A DNA stretch of 64,000 nt from Phormidium ambiguum IAM M-71 (GTDB taxonomy: Bacteria; Cyanobacteriota; Cyanobacteriia; Cyanobacteriales; Aerosakkonemataceae): assembly GCF_001904725.1 (NCBI RefSeq), contig NZ_MRCE01000023.1, forward strand, positions 1-64,000, given 5' to 3'. Of this stretch, positions 18,743 through 30,558 are shown in pieces. Both the position numbers and the translations under genes were made by a program. The number at the start of each line of letters is the position of its first letter. Positions within the stretch are counted from its first letter, which is position 1. A model generated the notes under the pieces. That model did not search any database and had not been told where the DNA came from. It saw nothing but the letters and a program-made list of their open reading frames with translations.

Positions 18743-19077
18743 CGGGACTGATGGGATTTGAACCCATGACCTAGCGCTTCAGATTTGTGTGAGTTTCCCC
18801 ACTCTCTGGACTATACCTTCACCATTAGCTAAAAGCTATTAGGTGGTGGCCGTCTTGTCTCTACACCTTCCTGACTTAAACCTCTTTTTATAGTTTCTCT
18901 AAGAGAGTCAGGCTTGGCTCGGTATTGCCATGAAGTGTAAGAACACTCAACAAATCGATAAAGTTCTTTTCACTTTTTAGGTTTCACCGACTTTGACCAC
19001 ATTCACACATAGAGTTTCCTGCTATGGTGCCCGATATTTCAGGAGGCGCTCGCTCTATCCAGCTGAGCCACAGCCCC
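18743..19077 (-). tRNA. tRNA-Arg(CCT) interrupted by a group I intron
   Basis: The 5' exon is 19041-19077 (acceptor GGGGCTG, D arm, anticodon stem AGCGC, then CTCCT). The 3' exon is 18743-18779 (AA, then GCGCT, variable loop, T arm ATGGG TTCAAAT CCCAT, acceptor CAGTCCC, discriminator G). Joined they give a 74-base tRNA with loop CTCCTAA and anticodon CCT (AGG codon). The intron lies between bases 36 and 37. The tRNA can function only after splicing. Confidence 0.92.
18780..19040 (-). ncRNA. group I intron, IC3-like, in tRNA-Arg(CCT)
   Basis: 261 bases with no reading frame. The 5' splice site follows U of the exon and the intron ends in G, as group I splicing requires. Core elements read on the minus strand: P-like GTCGGTGAAACC (18980-18991), Q-like ATACCGAGCCAAGCC (18911-18925), R-like GTGTAGAGACAAGACGG (18850-18866) and S-like GGTATAGTCC (18808-18817). 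These match the Azoarcus/Anabaena tRNA intron class (IC3) from memory. Group I introns in tRNA-Arg(CCU) are known from some alphaproteobacteria; their distribution in cyanobacteria was not checked. Confidence 0.92.
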
Positions 19078-19102
19078 AAACACAAAGCCATGATAGCAAA
19101 AA

Positions 19103-20251
<1,149 letters not shown>

Positions 20252-20307
20252 TTAAGGAATAGGAAATGAGAATTAGGAAGAATTATTTATCTACGATTTT
20301 ATGAACT

Positions 20308-22161
20308 ATGAGCTATTGTCTTAATCCTCAGTGCCAGAAATCAATCAATCCTGATGATACAAAATTTTGTCTTTCCTGTGGTTCGAGATTATTATTGGCC
20401 GATCGCTATCGTGCTATACAACCATTAATTCATGGTGGTTTTGGGCGAACTTTCCTTGCTATGGATGAGTTTAAGCCTTCGCGTCCGCAATGTGTGATTA
20501 AGCAATTTTTTCCGCAATTCCAAAAAGCGGAAACTGCGAAGAAGGCGGCGGAAATGTTTCGCAATGAAGCGATACGTTTGGAGGAATTAGGTAATCATCC
20601 CCAAATAGCAGAACTTTTAGCATATATTGACCAAGATAATTGTCAGTTTTTAGTGCAAGAGTTTATTGAGGGAAAAAACCTCGATCGAGAATTGACAGAA
20701 AATGGAGCTTTTAATGAAAGGCAAATTCATCAATTGTTAAATGATTTGTTGTTAGTGTTGCGGTTTGTTCACGATCGCCAGATAATTCACCGAGATATTA
20801 AACCTGCTAATGTGATTCGCCGCAGTAGCGATCGTCAATTAGTATTAATTGATTTTGGTGCGGCTAAATTAACTACTGAATTAGGTTTGGAATTAACTGG
20901 AACTGTAATTGGTAGCGCGGGTTATATTGCACCAGAACAACTTTTAGGTAAGGCTGTTTTTGCTAGTGATTTATATAGTTTAGGTGTGACTTGTATTTAT
21001 TTACTAACCCAGGTTCACCCTGTTGATTTATACGATCCAGGAGAAGGGGTTTGGGTTTGGCGAAAATACTTGAAACATGGAGTTAGCGATCAGTTAGGTG
21101 AAGTTTTAGATAAGTTATTAGAAACTGCAACTGCCAGACGGTATCAATCTGTTTCAGAAGTTCTTAATGATTTAAATTTACATCTGTTTGAAGCTAATAC
21201 AAATATCTTGAATAAAGATGTTAGTTTACCATCAGTATCTCAGCCTTTAAGTCAAAATTGGAAATATATAGGCACTATTTTTGGACATTCTACAAGGGTG
21301 CTTTCTTTGGCAATAAGTCCCGATGGTAAGACTCTAGCTAGCAGTAGTGAAAATGGGACAATTAAGTGGTGGTATTTAGATTTTAGTCAAGTCAAAAATG
21401 GTTCAATAAGTTTACCATCTAAAAGTTTATCTGGGAGTGAAAGTGCGATTAATTCGATCGCTTTTACTCCTGATGGTCAATCTTTAATTAGTGGCGATCG
21501 AGATGGTAGAATTGATTATTGGAATTTAGAGACAGGCAAACTCCAAAATAGTTTACTGGCACATACAGAGGCAATTAAATCGATCGCTATTAGCACTGAT
21601 GGCTATTTTCTTGCTAGTGCGGGTGAAGAAAAAAATATTAAAGTGTGGCAATTTCACAATCAAGAATTAGTTTACAGTTTTGGAGAAAAAGACTGGATTA
21701 ATGCGATCGCTTTTTGTCCCACTAATCAAGTAATAGCTAGTGGCGGGAAAAATCAAAATATTAAATTACGAAGTTTAAGGACTGGCAAGTTAGTTCAAAC
21801 GTTAGAATGGGACTCTAGTTCAGTTTATCATCTGGCTTTTAGTCCAGACGGCAAGATTTTAGCTGCTGGCGGTTCCGGTAGAAAAATTCAACTGTGGAAT
21901 TGGGAAACCGGAGAATTAGTTAATAGTTTAAAGAGTAATTTGTATGCAGTGCGATCGCTTTGTTTTAGCCCTGACGGACAAATACTTGCTAGTGGTGGAG
22001 AAGATACTACCATTAAAATTTGGCACTGGCAAACTGAGAAATTGCTTGCTTCTTTTCCCCATCACTTACAGTTAGTTTCATCTCTAGTATTTAGTACTGA
22101 TAGTAAGTTTTTGATTAGTGGTTCTCATGATAAAAGTATTAAGTTTTGGCAGGGTTTTTGA
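20308..22161 (+). CDS. Ser/Thr protein kinase with zinc ribbon and WD40 propeller
   Basis: 617 aa. An N-terminal zinc ribbon (Cys 4, 9, 21, 24) is followed by a Hanks-type kinase with GGFGRTF, the ATP lysine in CVIKQFF, the catalytic loop IIHRDIKPANVI and DFGAAK. Seven WD40 blades follow, from about residue 325 to the end, each with a D-x-K-x-W-type end. No membrane segment. The seven blades are enough for one closed propeller. In-frame sequence after the stop encodes further WD40 residues, so an ancestral protein was longer. The target is unknown. Confidence 0.92.
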   Translation: MSYCLNPQCQKSINPDDTKFCLSCGSRLLLADRYRAIQPLIHGGFGRTFLAMDEFKPSRPQCVIKQFFPQFQKAETAKKAAEMFRNEAIRLEELGNHPQIAELLAYIDQDNCQFLVQEFIEGKNLDRELTENGAFNERQIHQLLNDLLLVLRFVHDRQIIHRDIKPANVIRRSSDRQLVLIDFGAAKLTTELGLELTGTVIGSAGYIAPEQLLGKAVFASDLYSLGVTCIYLLTQVHPVDLYDPGEGVWVWRKYLKHGVSDQLGEVLDKLLETATARRYQSVSEVLNDLNLHLFEANTNILNKDVSLPSVSQPLSQNWKYIGTIFGHSTRVLSLAISPDGKTLASSSENGTIKWWYLDFSQVKNGSISLPSKSLSGSESAINSIAFTPDGQSLISGDRDGRIDYWNLETGKLQNSLLAHTEAIKSIAISTDGYFLASAGEEKNIKVWQFHNQELVYSFGEKDWINAIAFCPTNQVIASGGKNQNIKLRSLRTGKLVQTLEWDSSSVYHLAFSPDGKILAAGGSGRKIQLWNWETGELVNSLKSNLYAVRSLCFSPDGQILASGGEDTTIKIWHWQTEKLLASFPHHLQLVSSLVFSTDSKFLISGSHDKSIKFWQGF

Positions 22162-22344
22162 TGGGGTTAAAATATAAAGAGTGCAGATCATACTATTAAG
22201 ATATGGCAGTTAGAAACTAAACAGAAAATATTTACTCTTAGTGGTCATACTGACTGGGTTAATTCAGTTACTTTTTGTCCCCAAGGAAATCGAATCGTTA
22301 CTGGTAGTAATGATATGACAGTCAAAATTTGGCAGTATATTTGA
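22162..22344 (+). pseudogene. degenerate WD40 tail of the upstream kinase gene
   Basis: In frame with the kinase gene but beyond two stops (22159 and 22168), the sequence reads SADHTIKIWQLETKQKIF, then a complete blade LSGHTDWVNSVTFCPQG with DMTVKIWQYI and a stop at 22342-22344. The first half of one blade is missing. It is best explained by deletion plus truncation of a longer WD40 gene, or by recombination between repeats. Confidence 0.75.
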
Positions 22345-22398
22345 AATACTCAGTAGTATTAGTTTCTAAATAATTAAAGATTAAATTTAAATGTAGAT

Positions 22399-24171
22399 TT
22401 ATTCTTCAATTATTGAAGTTACGGAGTCTGCAAAAACCCACGTATCTCGTCCTAATTTTTTAGCTTGATATAACGCTTTATCAGCTTGACTAATTAAGTG
22501 TTGAACAGATTGATTTGCAGTTGGAATTAAGCTAGCAATACCTAAACTAATTGTGACATATTGCGGATCTACTTGCGTACATTTATGAGGAATTTGTAAT
22601 CTCTTGACGGCATTTTGAATTTGTTCGGCAATTTTAACTGCACCAGCTTTGTCGGTGTCTGGTAGAATTACGGCGAATTCCTCTCCACCATAACGAGCAA
22701 TAACATCGGTAAAACGTTTAATAACTGATTTCGCTGCACCTGCAATTTCAATCAAACATTTATCTCCAGAGGGATGACCATAGCAATCGTTATAAGCTTT
22801 AAAATAATCAACATCAAATAAAATTAGAGATAAATTTTTGGGGTTGCGTGTCAATCGTTGCCACTCATTTTCTATTGTTGTATCGAAGAATCGACGATTT
22901 GAAACTTGAGTTAGGGAATCAATGTTACTTAACTCTTCTAACTTTTCATTAGCTAGCTTAAGTTCTTGAAGTGCGCGATCGAGTTGTTTCGTTTTAGAAT
23001 GAGACTGTGCTAGTAGTTCTGCATGATTTAACGCCACACTGAACTGAGCCGCTAACTGTTTGATGAAGGTAATTTCAGTCGATTTCCAAAATCGGGTATG
23101 ACTGCATTGATGAACGCATAGCAGTCCCCATAGTATGTCTCCCTTAATTAGAGGAACAACAACTTGAGCCTTAATCTGAAATTTTTCGAGTACTTCTAAA
23201 TGGCAATCCTTTAGTTCAGCCTGATGGATATCGGAGATTACCTGTATTCGTCCTTGAAGATATCTAGTTGCGTATTCCTTACCAAAGCAATAATCATCCA
23301 CTTTAACTCCGATCGCAGAATCATATTCAGGTAATACATTCTCAGCCACAAATTCACCGGAATTGTAGTTTGAATCATGAAATTGAAAAATACCTACGCG
23401 ATCGGTGTGTAACGCTTTGCGAACTTCACGAGTTGTAGTTTCAAACAACTTGTTGAGATCGAGTGACTCCCGAATTTTGGCAATTAAATTAGATAAAATC
23501 TCTTGTTGTTCATTCGCTAGTCGTAAATCTTCGGCTTTGCGCTTAATTTGCGCTACTAGTTCAGCTTGCTTTACCGCAAAACCCAGTTGAGTTGCTACTT
23601 GGGTTAAAAACAGAATTTCTTGTGGTTGCCATTCATGGGGTTGGGAATGTTGATAAGCAGCTAAAACTCCCCACAGTTTTTGCCCAATAAATATCGGAAC
23701 TGTAGCGTATGCCCGAATATGAAATTGCAACAAAATATCTAAATGACATTGAGATAAACCTGCGGTATAAACATCAGAAACTGTTAAGGATTCATTGGTA
23801 CGATATCGCCCTCCCTGATGCTCTTGCAAATATGAATCATTCCAGACGGTGTTTTCTTCAAATCTACCAAAATCCCAACCAGGTTCAGCAAATTCAAAGT
23901 CGCTAACAAACTCACCACCCCAGTCATCTGAAAATCTGTAAACTGCAATCCGTTCAACTCGAAGAAGTTTACAAGTTTCTTTTGTTGTAGTGCGAAAAAT
24001 CATATCCAGGTCAAGAGATGCCCGAATTTTACTAATCACTCGGTAAAGTGCTTTTTGTTGTTCATCAATCGCCTGAAGTTGGAGATGGGTATTCTCTAAT
24101 TGAGCTTCTAATTGACGGATGGATTGGATACCAACCATTCGGCAGATCAAATTTACAAATTTTTTTCTCAC
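22399..24171 (-). CDS. GAF-GAF-GGDEF diguanylate cyclase
   Basis: 590 aa with a GTG start. Two GAF domains (about 40-205 and 225-395) of the phytochrome-like type. Both show cyanobacteriochrome-like wording (LLRVERIAVYRF, and SQCHLDILLQFHIRAYATVPI or KDCHLEVLEKFQIKAQVVVPL); the conserved CH could bind a bilin, which is inference. A short coiled linker leads to GGDEF (about 425-585), with active site RYGGEEFAVIL and an intact inhibitory RxxD site (RFTD) just before it. It should make cyclic di-GMP, perhaps under light control. No membrane segment and no EAL domain. Confidence 0.9.
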   Translation of the reverse strand: MRKKFVNLICRMVGIQSIRQLEAQLENTHLQLQAIDEQQKALYRVISKIRASLDLDMIFRTTTKETCKLLRVERIAVYRFSDDWGGEFVSDFEFAEPGWDFGRFEENTVWNDSYLQEHQGGRYRTNESLTVSDVYTAGLSQCHLDILLQFHIRAYATVPIFIGQKLWGVLAAYQHSQPHEWQPQEILFLTQVATQLGFAVKQAELVAQIKRKAEDLRLANEQQEILSNLIAKIRESLDLNKLFETTTREVRKALHTDRVGIFQFHDSNYNSGEFVAENVLPEYDSAIGVKVDDYCFGKEYATRYLQGRIQVISDIHQAELKDCHLEVLEKFQIKAQVVVPLIKGDILWGLLCVHQCSHTRFWKSTEITFIKQLAAQFSVALNHAELLAQSHSKTKQLDRALQELKLANEKLEELSNIDSLTQVSNRRFFDTTIENEWQRLTRNPKNLSLILFDVDYFKAYNDCYGHPSGDKCLIEIAGAAKSVIKRFTDVIARYGGEEFAVILPDTDKAGAVKIAEQIQNAVKRLQIPHKCTQVDPQYVTISLGIASLIPTANQSVQHLISQADKALYQAKKLGRDTWVFADSVTSIIEE

Positions 24172-24424
24172 TTGGTGTAACCGAGCATTAATCTAAAGAA
24201 TTTTTTTACTAGATATAGAAAGGTTACGATTTTAACTCATTACAACGAAGATTTGTTTTAATATCAAAATTTCTTAACATAAAACTCTCAAGATAGTCAT
24301 AGATTATGCGCTACACTCGCAGAATCAGTGGATTTGCGATCGCACTTTATTCATAAAAGACAAAATATTAGGGATTAAGTATTTAAAATACTACGAAATT
24401 AGGGAATTAAAAGAAAATAAAAAA

Positions 24425-24449
24425 TTTGGGTGGGAATTACCCACCCAAT
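24425..24449 (-). terminator. gnd terminator
   Basis: TTGGGTGGG and CCCACCCAA form a perfect 9-base stem with a 5-base loop, 7 bases past the gnd stop. It is followed on the minus strand by AAATTTTTTATTTTC. Confidence 0.85.
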
Positions 24450-24455
24450 AATTAA

Positions 24456-25958
24456 TTATTCAGCAGAACCAGCAGAACTTGCTACTTTAGCTGGTTCTTG
24501 AGCTTGCAAAGGTTCTGGGGTGGAAGTCTGTACAGACTCTTCAGAAATCTTAGTCCATTCTGTATGGAAAAAGCCTTCTTTATCGACTCTTTCGTAAGTG
24601 TGAGCGCCGAAATAGTCGCGTTGTGCTTGGGTGAGGTTTTGCGGTAGACGATCGCGCCGATAGCTGTCAAAATAATCCAAAGAAGCACTAAACGCCGGAA
24701 CCGGAATTCCTAACAACGCTGCTTGAGATAAAACTTCCCGCCACGCAGCTTGTCGATCCAAAATTGTCTGTTTAAACTCAGGAGCTAACAGCAAATTTGG
24801 TAACTCTGCATTATCCTTAAACGCCGATTTAATCTTATTCAAAAATCCCGCCCGAATAATACAGCCACCTTTCCAAATTCGAGCAATTTCACTCAAATTC
24901 AAATCGTAAGAATAAGCCTTAGAAGCCGAACTCAAAAGTGCCATACCTTGAGCATAAGAACAAATTTTCGAGCAGTAAAGTGCATCTCGAATTTGCGTAA
25001 CAAAAGTACTGACATCGCCAGTAAATTTAGCAGTTGGGCCTGTCAAAACTTGGGAAGCAGCCACCCTTTCCTTTTTGTAAGAAGACATAATTCGGGCATT
25101 TACCGCTGCTGTAATTGTGGGAATACAAACACCCAATTCTAAAGCACTTTGGACAGTCCAACGACCAGTACCTTTTTGTCCCGCCGCATCCAAAATCATT
25201 TCCACTAAAGCTTGGTCTGTGTCTGGGTCAATATATTTGAAAATGTCAGCGGTAATCTCAATTAAATAAGAATTGAGTTCGTCAGTAGTATTCCATTCTG
25301 TAAATACTTCATGCAGCTGTTGACTGTTCAAACCTGCTGCATTTTTGAGTAGGTCATAAGCTTCAGCAATTAGCTGCATATCACCATACTCAATGCCATT
25401 GTGAACCATTTTTACATAGTGACCAGCACCACCGGGGCCAATGTAAGTTACACAAGCACCGTCATCTACTTGAGCAGCAATTTTAGTCAAAATTGGTTCC
25501 AGATATTGATAGGAACTAGTGGTGCCACCTGGCATTAAACTTGGGCCATTTAATGCACCTTCTTCGCCACCACTAACACCCATACCAATGAAGCGGAAAC
25601 CTTCTGGTTCTAATTCACGGGTGCGACGTGCGGTATCGTCATACAAAGAATTACCGCCATCGATGATGATATCGCCTTCTTCCAAGAAGGGTTTCAATTC
25701 TTGAATTACTGCATCCACAGGCGCACCAGCTTTCACCATAATTAAGATTCTGCGGGGACGTTCTAGGGACGCAACAAAGTCTTTAATGGTGTAGGTGGCT
25801 ACGGCATTTTTACCTTGGGCGCGTGTGTGCATGAAAGCATCTGTTTTTTCGGCGGTGCGGTTATAAACAGAAATGGGAAAACCATTACGTTCTACGTTTA
25901 AAGCTAGGTTTTCACCCATTACTGCTAAACCGATTACACCAAAACTCTGTAGTGCCAT
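24456..25958 (-). CDS. gnd: 6-phosphogluconate dehydrogenase (decarboxylating)
   Basis: 500 aa. Oxidative pentose phosphate pathway enzyme that yields NADPH, CO2 and ribulose 5-phosphate, important in the dark in cyanobacteria. NADP fold [12 protein letters not shown] at the start, then [23 protein letters not shown], and the catalytic region [23 protein letters not shown]. The C-terminal tail after the usual end (TEWTKI) is about 30 residues long and rich in Pro, Ala and Ser. Confidence 0.96.
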   Translation of the reverse strand: MALQSFGVIGLAVMGENLALNVERNGFPISVYNRTAEKTDAFMHTRAQGKNAVATYTIKDFVASLERPRRILIMVKAGAPVDAVIQELKPFLEEGDIIIDGGNSLYDDTARRTRELEPEGFRFIGMGVSGGEEGALNGPSLMPGGTTSSYQYLEPILTKIAAQVDDGACVTYIGPGGAGHYVKMVHNGIEYGDMQLIAEAYDLLKNAAGLNSQQLHEVFTEWNTTDELNSYLIEITADIFKYIDPDTDQALVEMILDAAGQKGTGRWTVQSALELGVCIPTITAAVNARIMSSYKKERVAASQVLTGPTAKFTGDVSTFVTQIRDALYCSKICSYAQGMALLSSASKAYSYDLNLSEIARIWKGGCIIRAGFLNKIKSAFKDNAELPNLLLAPEFKQTILDRQAAWREVLSQAALLGIPVPAFSASLDYFDSYRRDRLPQNLTQAQRDYFGAHTYERVDKEGFFHTEWTKISEESVQTSTPEPLQAQEPAKVASSAGSAE

Positions 25959-26115
25959 AGGACTTTTTACTTAATTTTGCTGTGATTGCGAAAGTTGTCT
26001 CCTTCAGGGTAGCGGTAACTTTCTAGGTTGTCCTGGAAGAAGAAATTAAGACTGCGATCGATAAGGGTAAAATTAGCGGGTATAAGCCGTTTAATTAGAC
26101 GGGGAATTAGAGCCT

Positions 26116-26898
26116 ATGCTCGCATACATCTTGGCATTAGCTGTTGGTACAGGTAGTATTGCTGTTTACCTTGCCGCATTTTTCTTACCAGAAATCCACC
26201 GCAAGAGTGATTTTTATTGGAGTGGCGTTGGATTGTTTTATGCTTTAGTTTTGTGGGTTTGTGCTGGCAGAATTACAGGTGGAGTTCTGTTAGGACAAGT
26301 TGCTAGCGTTGCCCTTTTAGGTTGGTTTGGTTGGCAAACCCTGACATTACGCAGAGAACTAACTCCCAAAGCCCAACAAACTGAGTTACCCAGCACAGAA
26401 GAAGCAACTGAAAAAGTATTAACTGAGGCAAAAAATCTCAGCGAAAACATCAAATCTCAAGCTTCTAAGGTATCCTCATCGGAAAGTGTTTCCCAACTGT
26501 CCCAAAAACTAGGCGGGTTATTTACTAACCTCAAAGGGCAATTAGACGAAAAACTGAAAAGCGCAAAACAGTCAAAAGCCAAGCCAATCTATACTCGTAA
26601 GGGAAATTCCAGCCCAACAACCCCACCTACAAGTTCCGCAGAAACAGTAGCAACCTCGCCAGCAGTTGAGGTGACAACTACAGAAATTACTCCAGAAAAT
26701 CCCCAACCGGAACTTGATGTCAAACTAAATGTAGACACAACTTCAGCGGAGTTTCCCTCAACTGGCGAAACACCAGAACTAGTCCGTCCTAATCCTCCAG
26801 ACCCTAAACTAGTAGAAGAAGCTGTGGAAGATGCTCAGGAAAAAAATCTGCCTAGTTCACCCCCAGAAAGTCCGTTTGACAAGATTGAAAAAGGGTGA
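26116..26898 (+). CDS. ycf66: Ycf66 family membrane protein
   Basis: 260 aa. The N-terminal 90 residues hold three membrane segments and match Ycf66: LAYILALAVGTGSIAVYLAAFF and DFYWSGVGLFYALVLWVCAGRITGG. The rest is a long hydrophilic, Ser/Thr/Pro-rich, low-complexity tail. The family is found in cyanobacteria and some plastids, and its function is unknown. It lies just before ileS on the same strand. Confidence 0.9.
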   Translation: MLAYILALAVGTGSIAVYLAAFFLPEIHRKSDFYWSGVGLFYALVLWVCAGRITGGVLLGQVASVALLGWFGWQTLTLRRELTPKAQQTELPSTEEATEKVLTEAKNLSENIKSQASKVSSSESVSQLSQKLGGLFTNLKGQLDEKLKSAKQSKAKPIYTRKGNSSPTTPPTSSAETVATSPAVEVTTTEITPENPQPELDVKLNVDTTSAEFPSTGETPELVRPNPPDPKLVEEAVEDAQEKNLPSSPPESPFDKIEKG

Positions 26899-26966
26899 TT
26901 TGTGAGTGGAGACTGGTGTTTGAAAACAACTCTGACAAATGACCAATGACAACTGACCAATGACAA

Positions 26967-29900
26967 ATGACCACAGAAAATAAAAGCTACAAAGACACTG
27001 TTAATTTGCCTAAAACTAACTTTGATATGCGTGCAAACGCTATCAAGCGGGAACCGGAAATTCAAAAGTTTTGGGCAGAAAACCAAATTTACGAAAGATT
27101 GTCCCAAAACAATCCGGGCGATATATTTGTATTGCACGATGGGCCACCTTATGCCAATGGTGCGCTGCACATCGGTCATGCCCTGAATAAGATTCTCAAG
27201 GATATTATTAATCGTTACCAGTTACTTAAAGGGCGAAAGGTGCGCTATGTTCCTGGTTGGGATTGTCATGGTTTGCCTATTGAATTAAAAGTTTTGCAAC
27301 AAATGAAACCAGAGGAGAGAAAAAATCTTACGCCTCTGGAACTGCGGCAAAAAGCCCAAGATTTTGCCCTGAAAACTGTGGATGACCAACGCAGCAGTTT
27401 TATGCGTTACGGTGTTTGGGGTGATTGGGAAAATCCTTATCTGACTTTAAACCCGGAATACGAAGCGGCGCAAATCGGCGTTTTCGGGCAAATGGTGTTA
27501 AAGGGTTACATTTATCGCGGTTTAAAACCTGTTCACTGGAGTCCGAGTTCTAAAACTGCTTTGGCTGAGGCGGAATTGGAATATCCTGAAGATGATAAGG
27601 GGAATCCGACTCACGTTTCCCGAAGTCTTTATGCGGCTTTTCCTGTGGTCAGCGTCGCAGATGATTTAAAGGAAGCCTTAGAACCTTATTTGCCAGATTT
27701 GGGAGTTGCTATCTGGACAACTACGCCTTGGACTATTCCGGCAAATATGGCGGTGGCGGTAAATCCTGAGTTACTGTACGCTGTGGTCGAAGTTGACAAA
27801 AAAGGCGCGAAAATCTGCAAGTTTAAGTATTTAATCGTTGCTAATGAGTTGGTGGAACGGTTATCTACGACTTTTGGCGTGAAGTTAACTGTTCGGGCTG
27901 TGGGTGTTGGTAAGTCTTTTGAAAATTGTACTTATAAGCATCCACTTTACGATCGCATAAGTCCCATAGTCATCGGTGGCGATTACATTACCACTGATTC
28001 CGGTACGGGTTTGGTTCATACCGCACCCGGACACGGGGATGAGGATTTTCAAGTCGGAAAACGTTACAATTTACCTGCATTTTCTCCAGTTGATGCTGAT
28101 GGGAATTTCACTCAAGAAGCAGGACAATTTGCAGGTTTAAATGTTTTAGATAAAGGTAACGCTGCGGTTGTAGAAGCATTGAAGAAGGAAAATGTGTTGT
28201 TAAAGGAAGAACCTTATCGACACAAATATCCTTATGATTGGCGGACGAAAAAACCCACAATTTATCGGGCGACTGAACAATGGTTTGCTTCGGTTGCTGG
28301 GTTCCGAGAAGCAGCTTTAAAAGCGATTTCGGAAGTGAAATGGATTCCCGCCCAAGGGGAAAATCGGATTACGCCAATGGTTGCGGAACGTTCTGATTGG
28401 TGTATTTCTCGTCAGCGCAGTTGGGGTGTGCCAATTCCAGTTTTTTATGATGAAGAAACTGGAGAACCGCTGTTAACTGAAGAGACGATTTCTCACGTAC
28501 AAAATATTGTTGCCGAAAGAGGTTCTGATGCTTGGTGGGAACTTTCGGTTGAGGAACTTTTGCCAGAAAATTTCCGTAATAATGGCAAGAAGTACCGTAA
28601 GGGAACTGACACAATGGATGTGTGGTTTGATTCTGGTTCTTCTTGGGCGGCGGTGGCAAAACAACGCCAGGAATTACATTATCCCGCAGAGATTTATTTG
28701 GAAGGGTCCGATCAACATCGCGGTTGGTTTCAGTCTAGTTTATTAACTAGTGTGGCGAATAATGGAGTTGCCCCCTATAAAACTGTTTTAACTCATGGTT
28801 TTGTGTTGGATGAACAGAACCGAAAAATGAGTAAATCTTTGGGGAATGTTGTCGATCCAAATATTGTCATAGAAGGTGGGAAAAATCAGAAGGAAGAACC
28901 ACCTTATGGTGCTGATGTTTTGCGGTTGTGGGTGTCGTCGGTAGATTATTCTACTGATGTGCCTTTGGGGAAAAATCTGCTGAAACAAATGGGCGATATC
29001 CGCAATAAAATCCGCAATACGGCGCGATTTTTGTTGGGTAATTTGCATGATTTTGACCCGCAAAAAGATGCGGTGCCTTATGAGGAATTGCCGGAATTAG
29101 ACCGTTATATGTTGCATCGGATGACGGAGGTTTTCGGTGAAGTGGAAGCGGCTTTTGAGAGTTTCCAATTTTTCCGATTTTTCCAAACGGTGCAAAATTT
29201 CTGTGTAGTTGATTTGTCTAATTTCTATTTGGATGTGGCGAAAGACCGTTTGTATATTAGTGCGCCTGATGCTTTTCGTCGTCGCAGCTGTCAAACGGTT
29301 TTAGCGATCGCACTAGAAAACTTAGCGAAATCGATCGCACCAGTATTATGCCACACCGCCGAAGATATCTGGCAATTTATCCCTTACTCAACTCCCTACA
29401 AATCTGTGTTTGAAGCAGGTTGGGTGAAGGTAGATGAACGCTGGAAAAATCCCCAATTAGCAGCCAAATGGCAACAATTAAGACAACTGCGCCAAGAAGT
29501 AAATAAAGTCATGGAACAGGCGCGGAGTGAAAAAACGATCGGTTCTTCTTTAGAAGCCAAAGTTTTGCTTTATGTTGCTGATGAAAAACTGCGGGAACAA
29601 TTAGTAGAATTAAACCCGGAAGTTGTGGAATTATTAGCAGAAAACCCCGTAGAACCAAAGATAATTGATGCTGAACCATACATAACACCTGGGGCAATTA
29701 CTACTAAAAAATACCCAGTTTTGCAAGAATTAAATGTTAATTTTGGCGAATTTGTTCGCAATTACAATCAACCTTTAATTACGGTTGGATTAATTCTGGC
29801 AACAATTATTACCCTTTATATAATTGGGGGAACTTTAGGCGTAATTAACCGAATTCCGCTATTAGAACCATTTTTTACAACAGTGGGTGTTTTCTACTCG

Positions 29901-30332
29901 CTGTGGTATGCACGCAGCTATTTGCTATTTGCGAAAGACCGCGACAAATGGTTACAGGAGATTAACACTTATAAAGCCGAAATTTTGGGTAAAACTGCGG
30001 AAATCATTGAACAAAAACTACTTCCTGAAGCTAGCGAACCTCAAGCAATTACTCTAGAAGTTGAAACGATTCCTCAAGGTGCAGGCATTATTAAAGGTGT
30101 AGATGAACTGCGTTATTTGTTCATTTCTTCCCAAGTGGAATTGTTAGATTCACCCGCAACTTTAGAAGGTTTGCAATATAAATTGCAGACGGAAAAGCTG
30201 GGTGTTGGGATTGTGAAAGCTGATGGACACAAATGCGATCGTTGTTGGAATTACTCCATCAATGTAGGCAAATCTCTTTCCGATCCTCTACTTTGTGAAC
30301 GTTGTATTCCCGCATTACAAGGGAAGTTTTAG
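26967..30332 (+). CDS. ileS: isoleucyl-tRNA synthetase with CAAD-like membrane insertion
   Basis: 1121 aa, against about 940-960 for ordinary bacterial IleRS. HIGH at residues 68-71 and KMSKS at 620-624 are intact, and the C-terminal zinc cluster is CDRCWNYS with CERC. The extra length lies at about residues 895-1015, between the anticodon-binding region and the conserved [15 protein letters not shown]. It contains two membrane helices ([19 protein letters not shown] and [20 protein letters not shown]), then DKWLQEIN. This matches the known CAAD domain appended to some cyanobacterial synthetases, which tethers them to thylakoids. Editing and active-site domains appear complete. Confidence 0.95.
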   Translation: MTTENKSYKDTVNLPKTNFDMRANAIKREPEIQKFWAENQIYERLSQNNPGDIFVLHDGPPYANGALHIGHALNKILKDIINRYQLLKGRKVRYVPGWDCHGLPIELKVLQQMKPEERKNLTPLELRQKAQDFALKTVDDQRSSFMRYGVWGDWENPYLTLNPEYEAAQIGVFGQMVLKGYIYRGLKPVHWSPSSKTALAEAELEYPEDDKGNPTHVSRSLYAAFPVVSVADDLKEALEPYLPDLGVAIWTTTPWTIPANMAVAVNPELLYAVVEVDKKGAKICKFKYLIVANELVERLSTTFGVKLTVRAVGVGKSFENCTYKHPLYDRISPIVIGGDYITTDSGTGLVHTAPGHGDEDFQVGKRYNLPAFSPVDADGNFTQEAGQFAGLNVLDKGNAAVVEALKKENVLLKEEPYRHKYPYDWRTKKPTIYRATEQWFASVAGFREAALKAISEVKWIPAQGENRITPMVAERSDWCISRQRSWGVPIPVFYDEETGEPLLTEETISHVQNIVAERGSDAWWELSVEELLPENFRNNGKKYRKGTDTMDVWFDSGSSWAAVAKQRQELHYPAEIYLEGSDQHRGWFQSSLLTSVANNGVAPYKTVLTHGFVLDEQNRKMSKSLGNVVDPNIVIEGGKNQKEEPPYGADVLRLWVSSVDYSTDVPLGKNLLKQMGDIRNKIRNTARFLLGNLHDFDPQKDAVPYEELPELDRYMLHRMTEVFGEVEAAFESFQFFRFFQTVQNFCVVDLSNFYLDVAKDRLYISAPDAFRRRSCQTVLAIALENLAKSIAPVLCHTAEDIWQFIPYSTPYKSVFEAGWVKVDERWKNPQLAAKWQQLRQLRQEVNKVMEQARSEKTIGSSLEAKVLLYVADEKLREQLVELNPEVVELLAENPVEPKIIDAEPYITPGAITTKKYPVLQELNVNFGEFVRNYNQPLITVGLILATIITLYIIGGTLGVINRIPLLEPFFTTVGVFYSLWYARSYLLFAKDRDKWLQEINTYKAEILGKTAEIIEQKLLPEASEPQAITLEVETIPQGAGIIKGVDELRYLFISSQVELLDSPATLEGLQYKLQTEKLGVGIVKADGHKCDRCWNYSINVGKSLSDPLLCERCIPALQGKF

Positions 30333-30447
30333 AGGTACTGGGTACTGGGGACTGGGAAATAGTTTTAGAATGAAAAAATTTTGTTTTCGTGCTTTCAGTT
30401 TCCTCAATAATTAAAATCTCTTCGTCTCTGCTTTTAACTTAATTTTT

Positions 30448-30480
30448 GAAACCGCAGAGACGCAGAGGACACAGAGGAAG
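30448..30480. repeat. dispersed CGCAGAG repeat, spacer copy
   Basis: ACCGCAGAGACGCAGAG followed by GACACAGAGGAAG, between ileS and the parA-like gene. A close copy lies inside the nuclease/FtsK gene at 32791-32823. The remainder of this 226-base spacer is repeat-like text (GGGACTGGG, CCCAGTTCC). Confidence 0.8.
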
Positions 30481-30558
30481 AGAAGAGGAAAACTCAAGAA
30501 TTCGGCAACGGATTAGATATTACTAATTCCCAATCCCCAGTTCCTAGTCCCCAATTCC

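Noticed and set aside
18743-19077. Two separate tRNA fragments or a tRNA pseudogene
   Set aside because: The halves join to a complete tRNA-Arg and the insert has group I core motifs, so it is one intron-containing gene.
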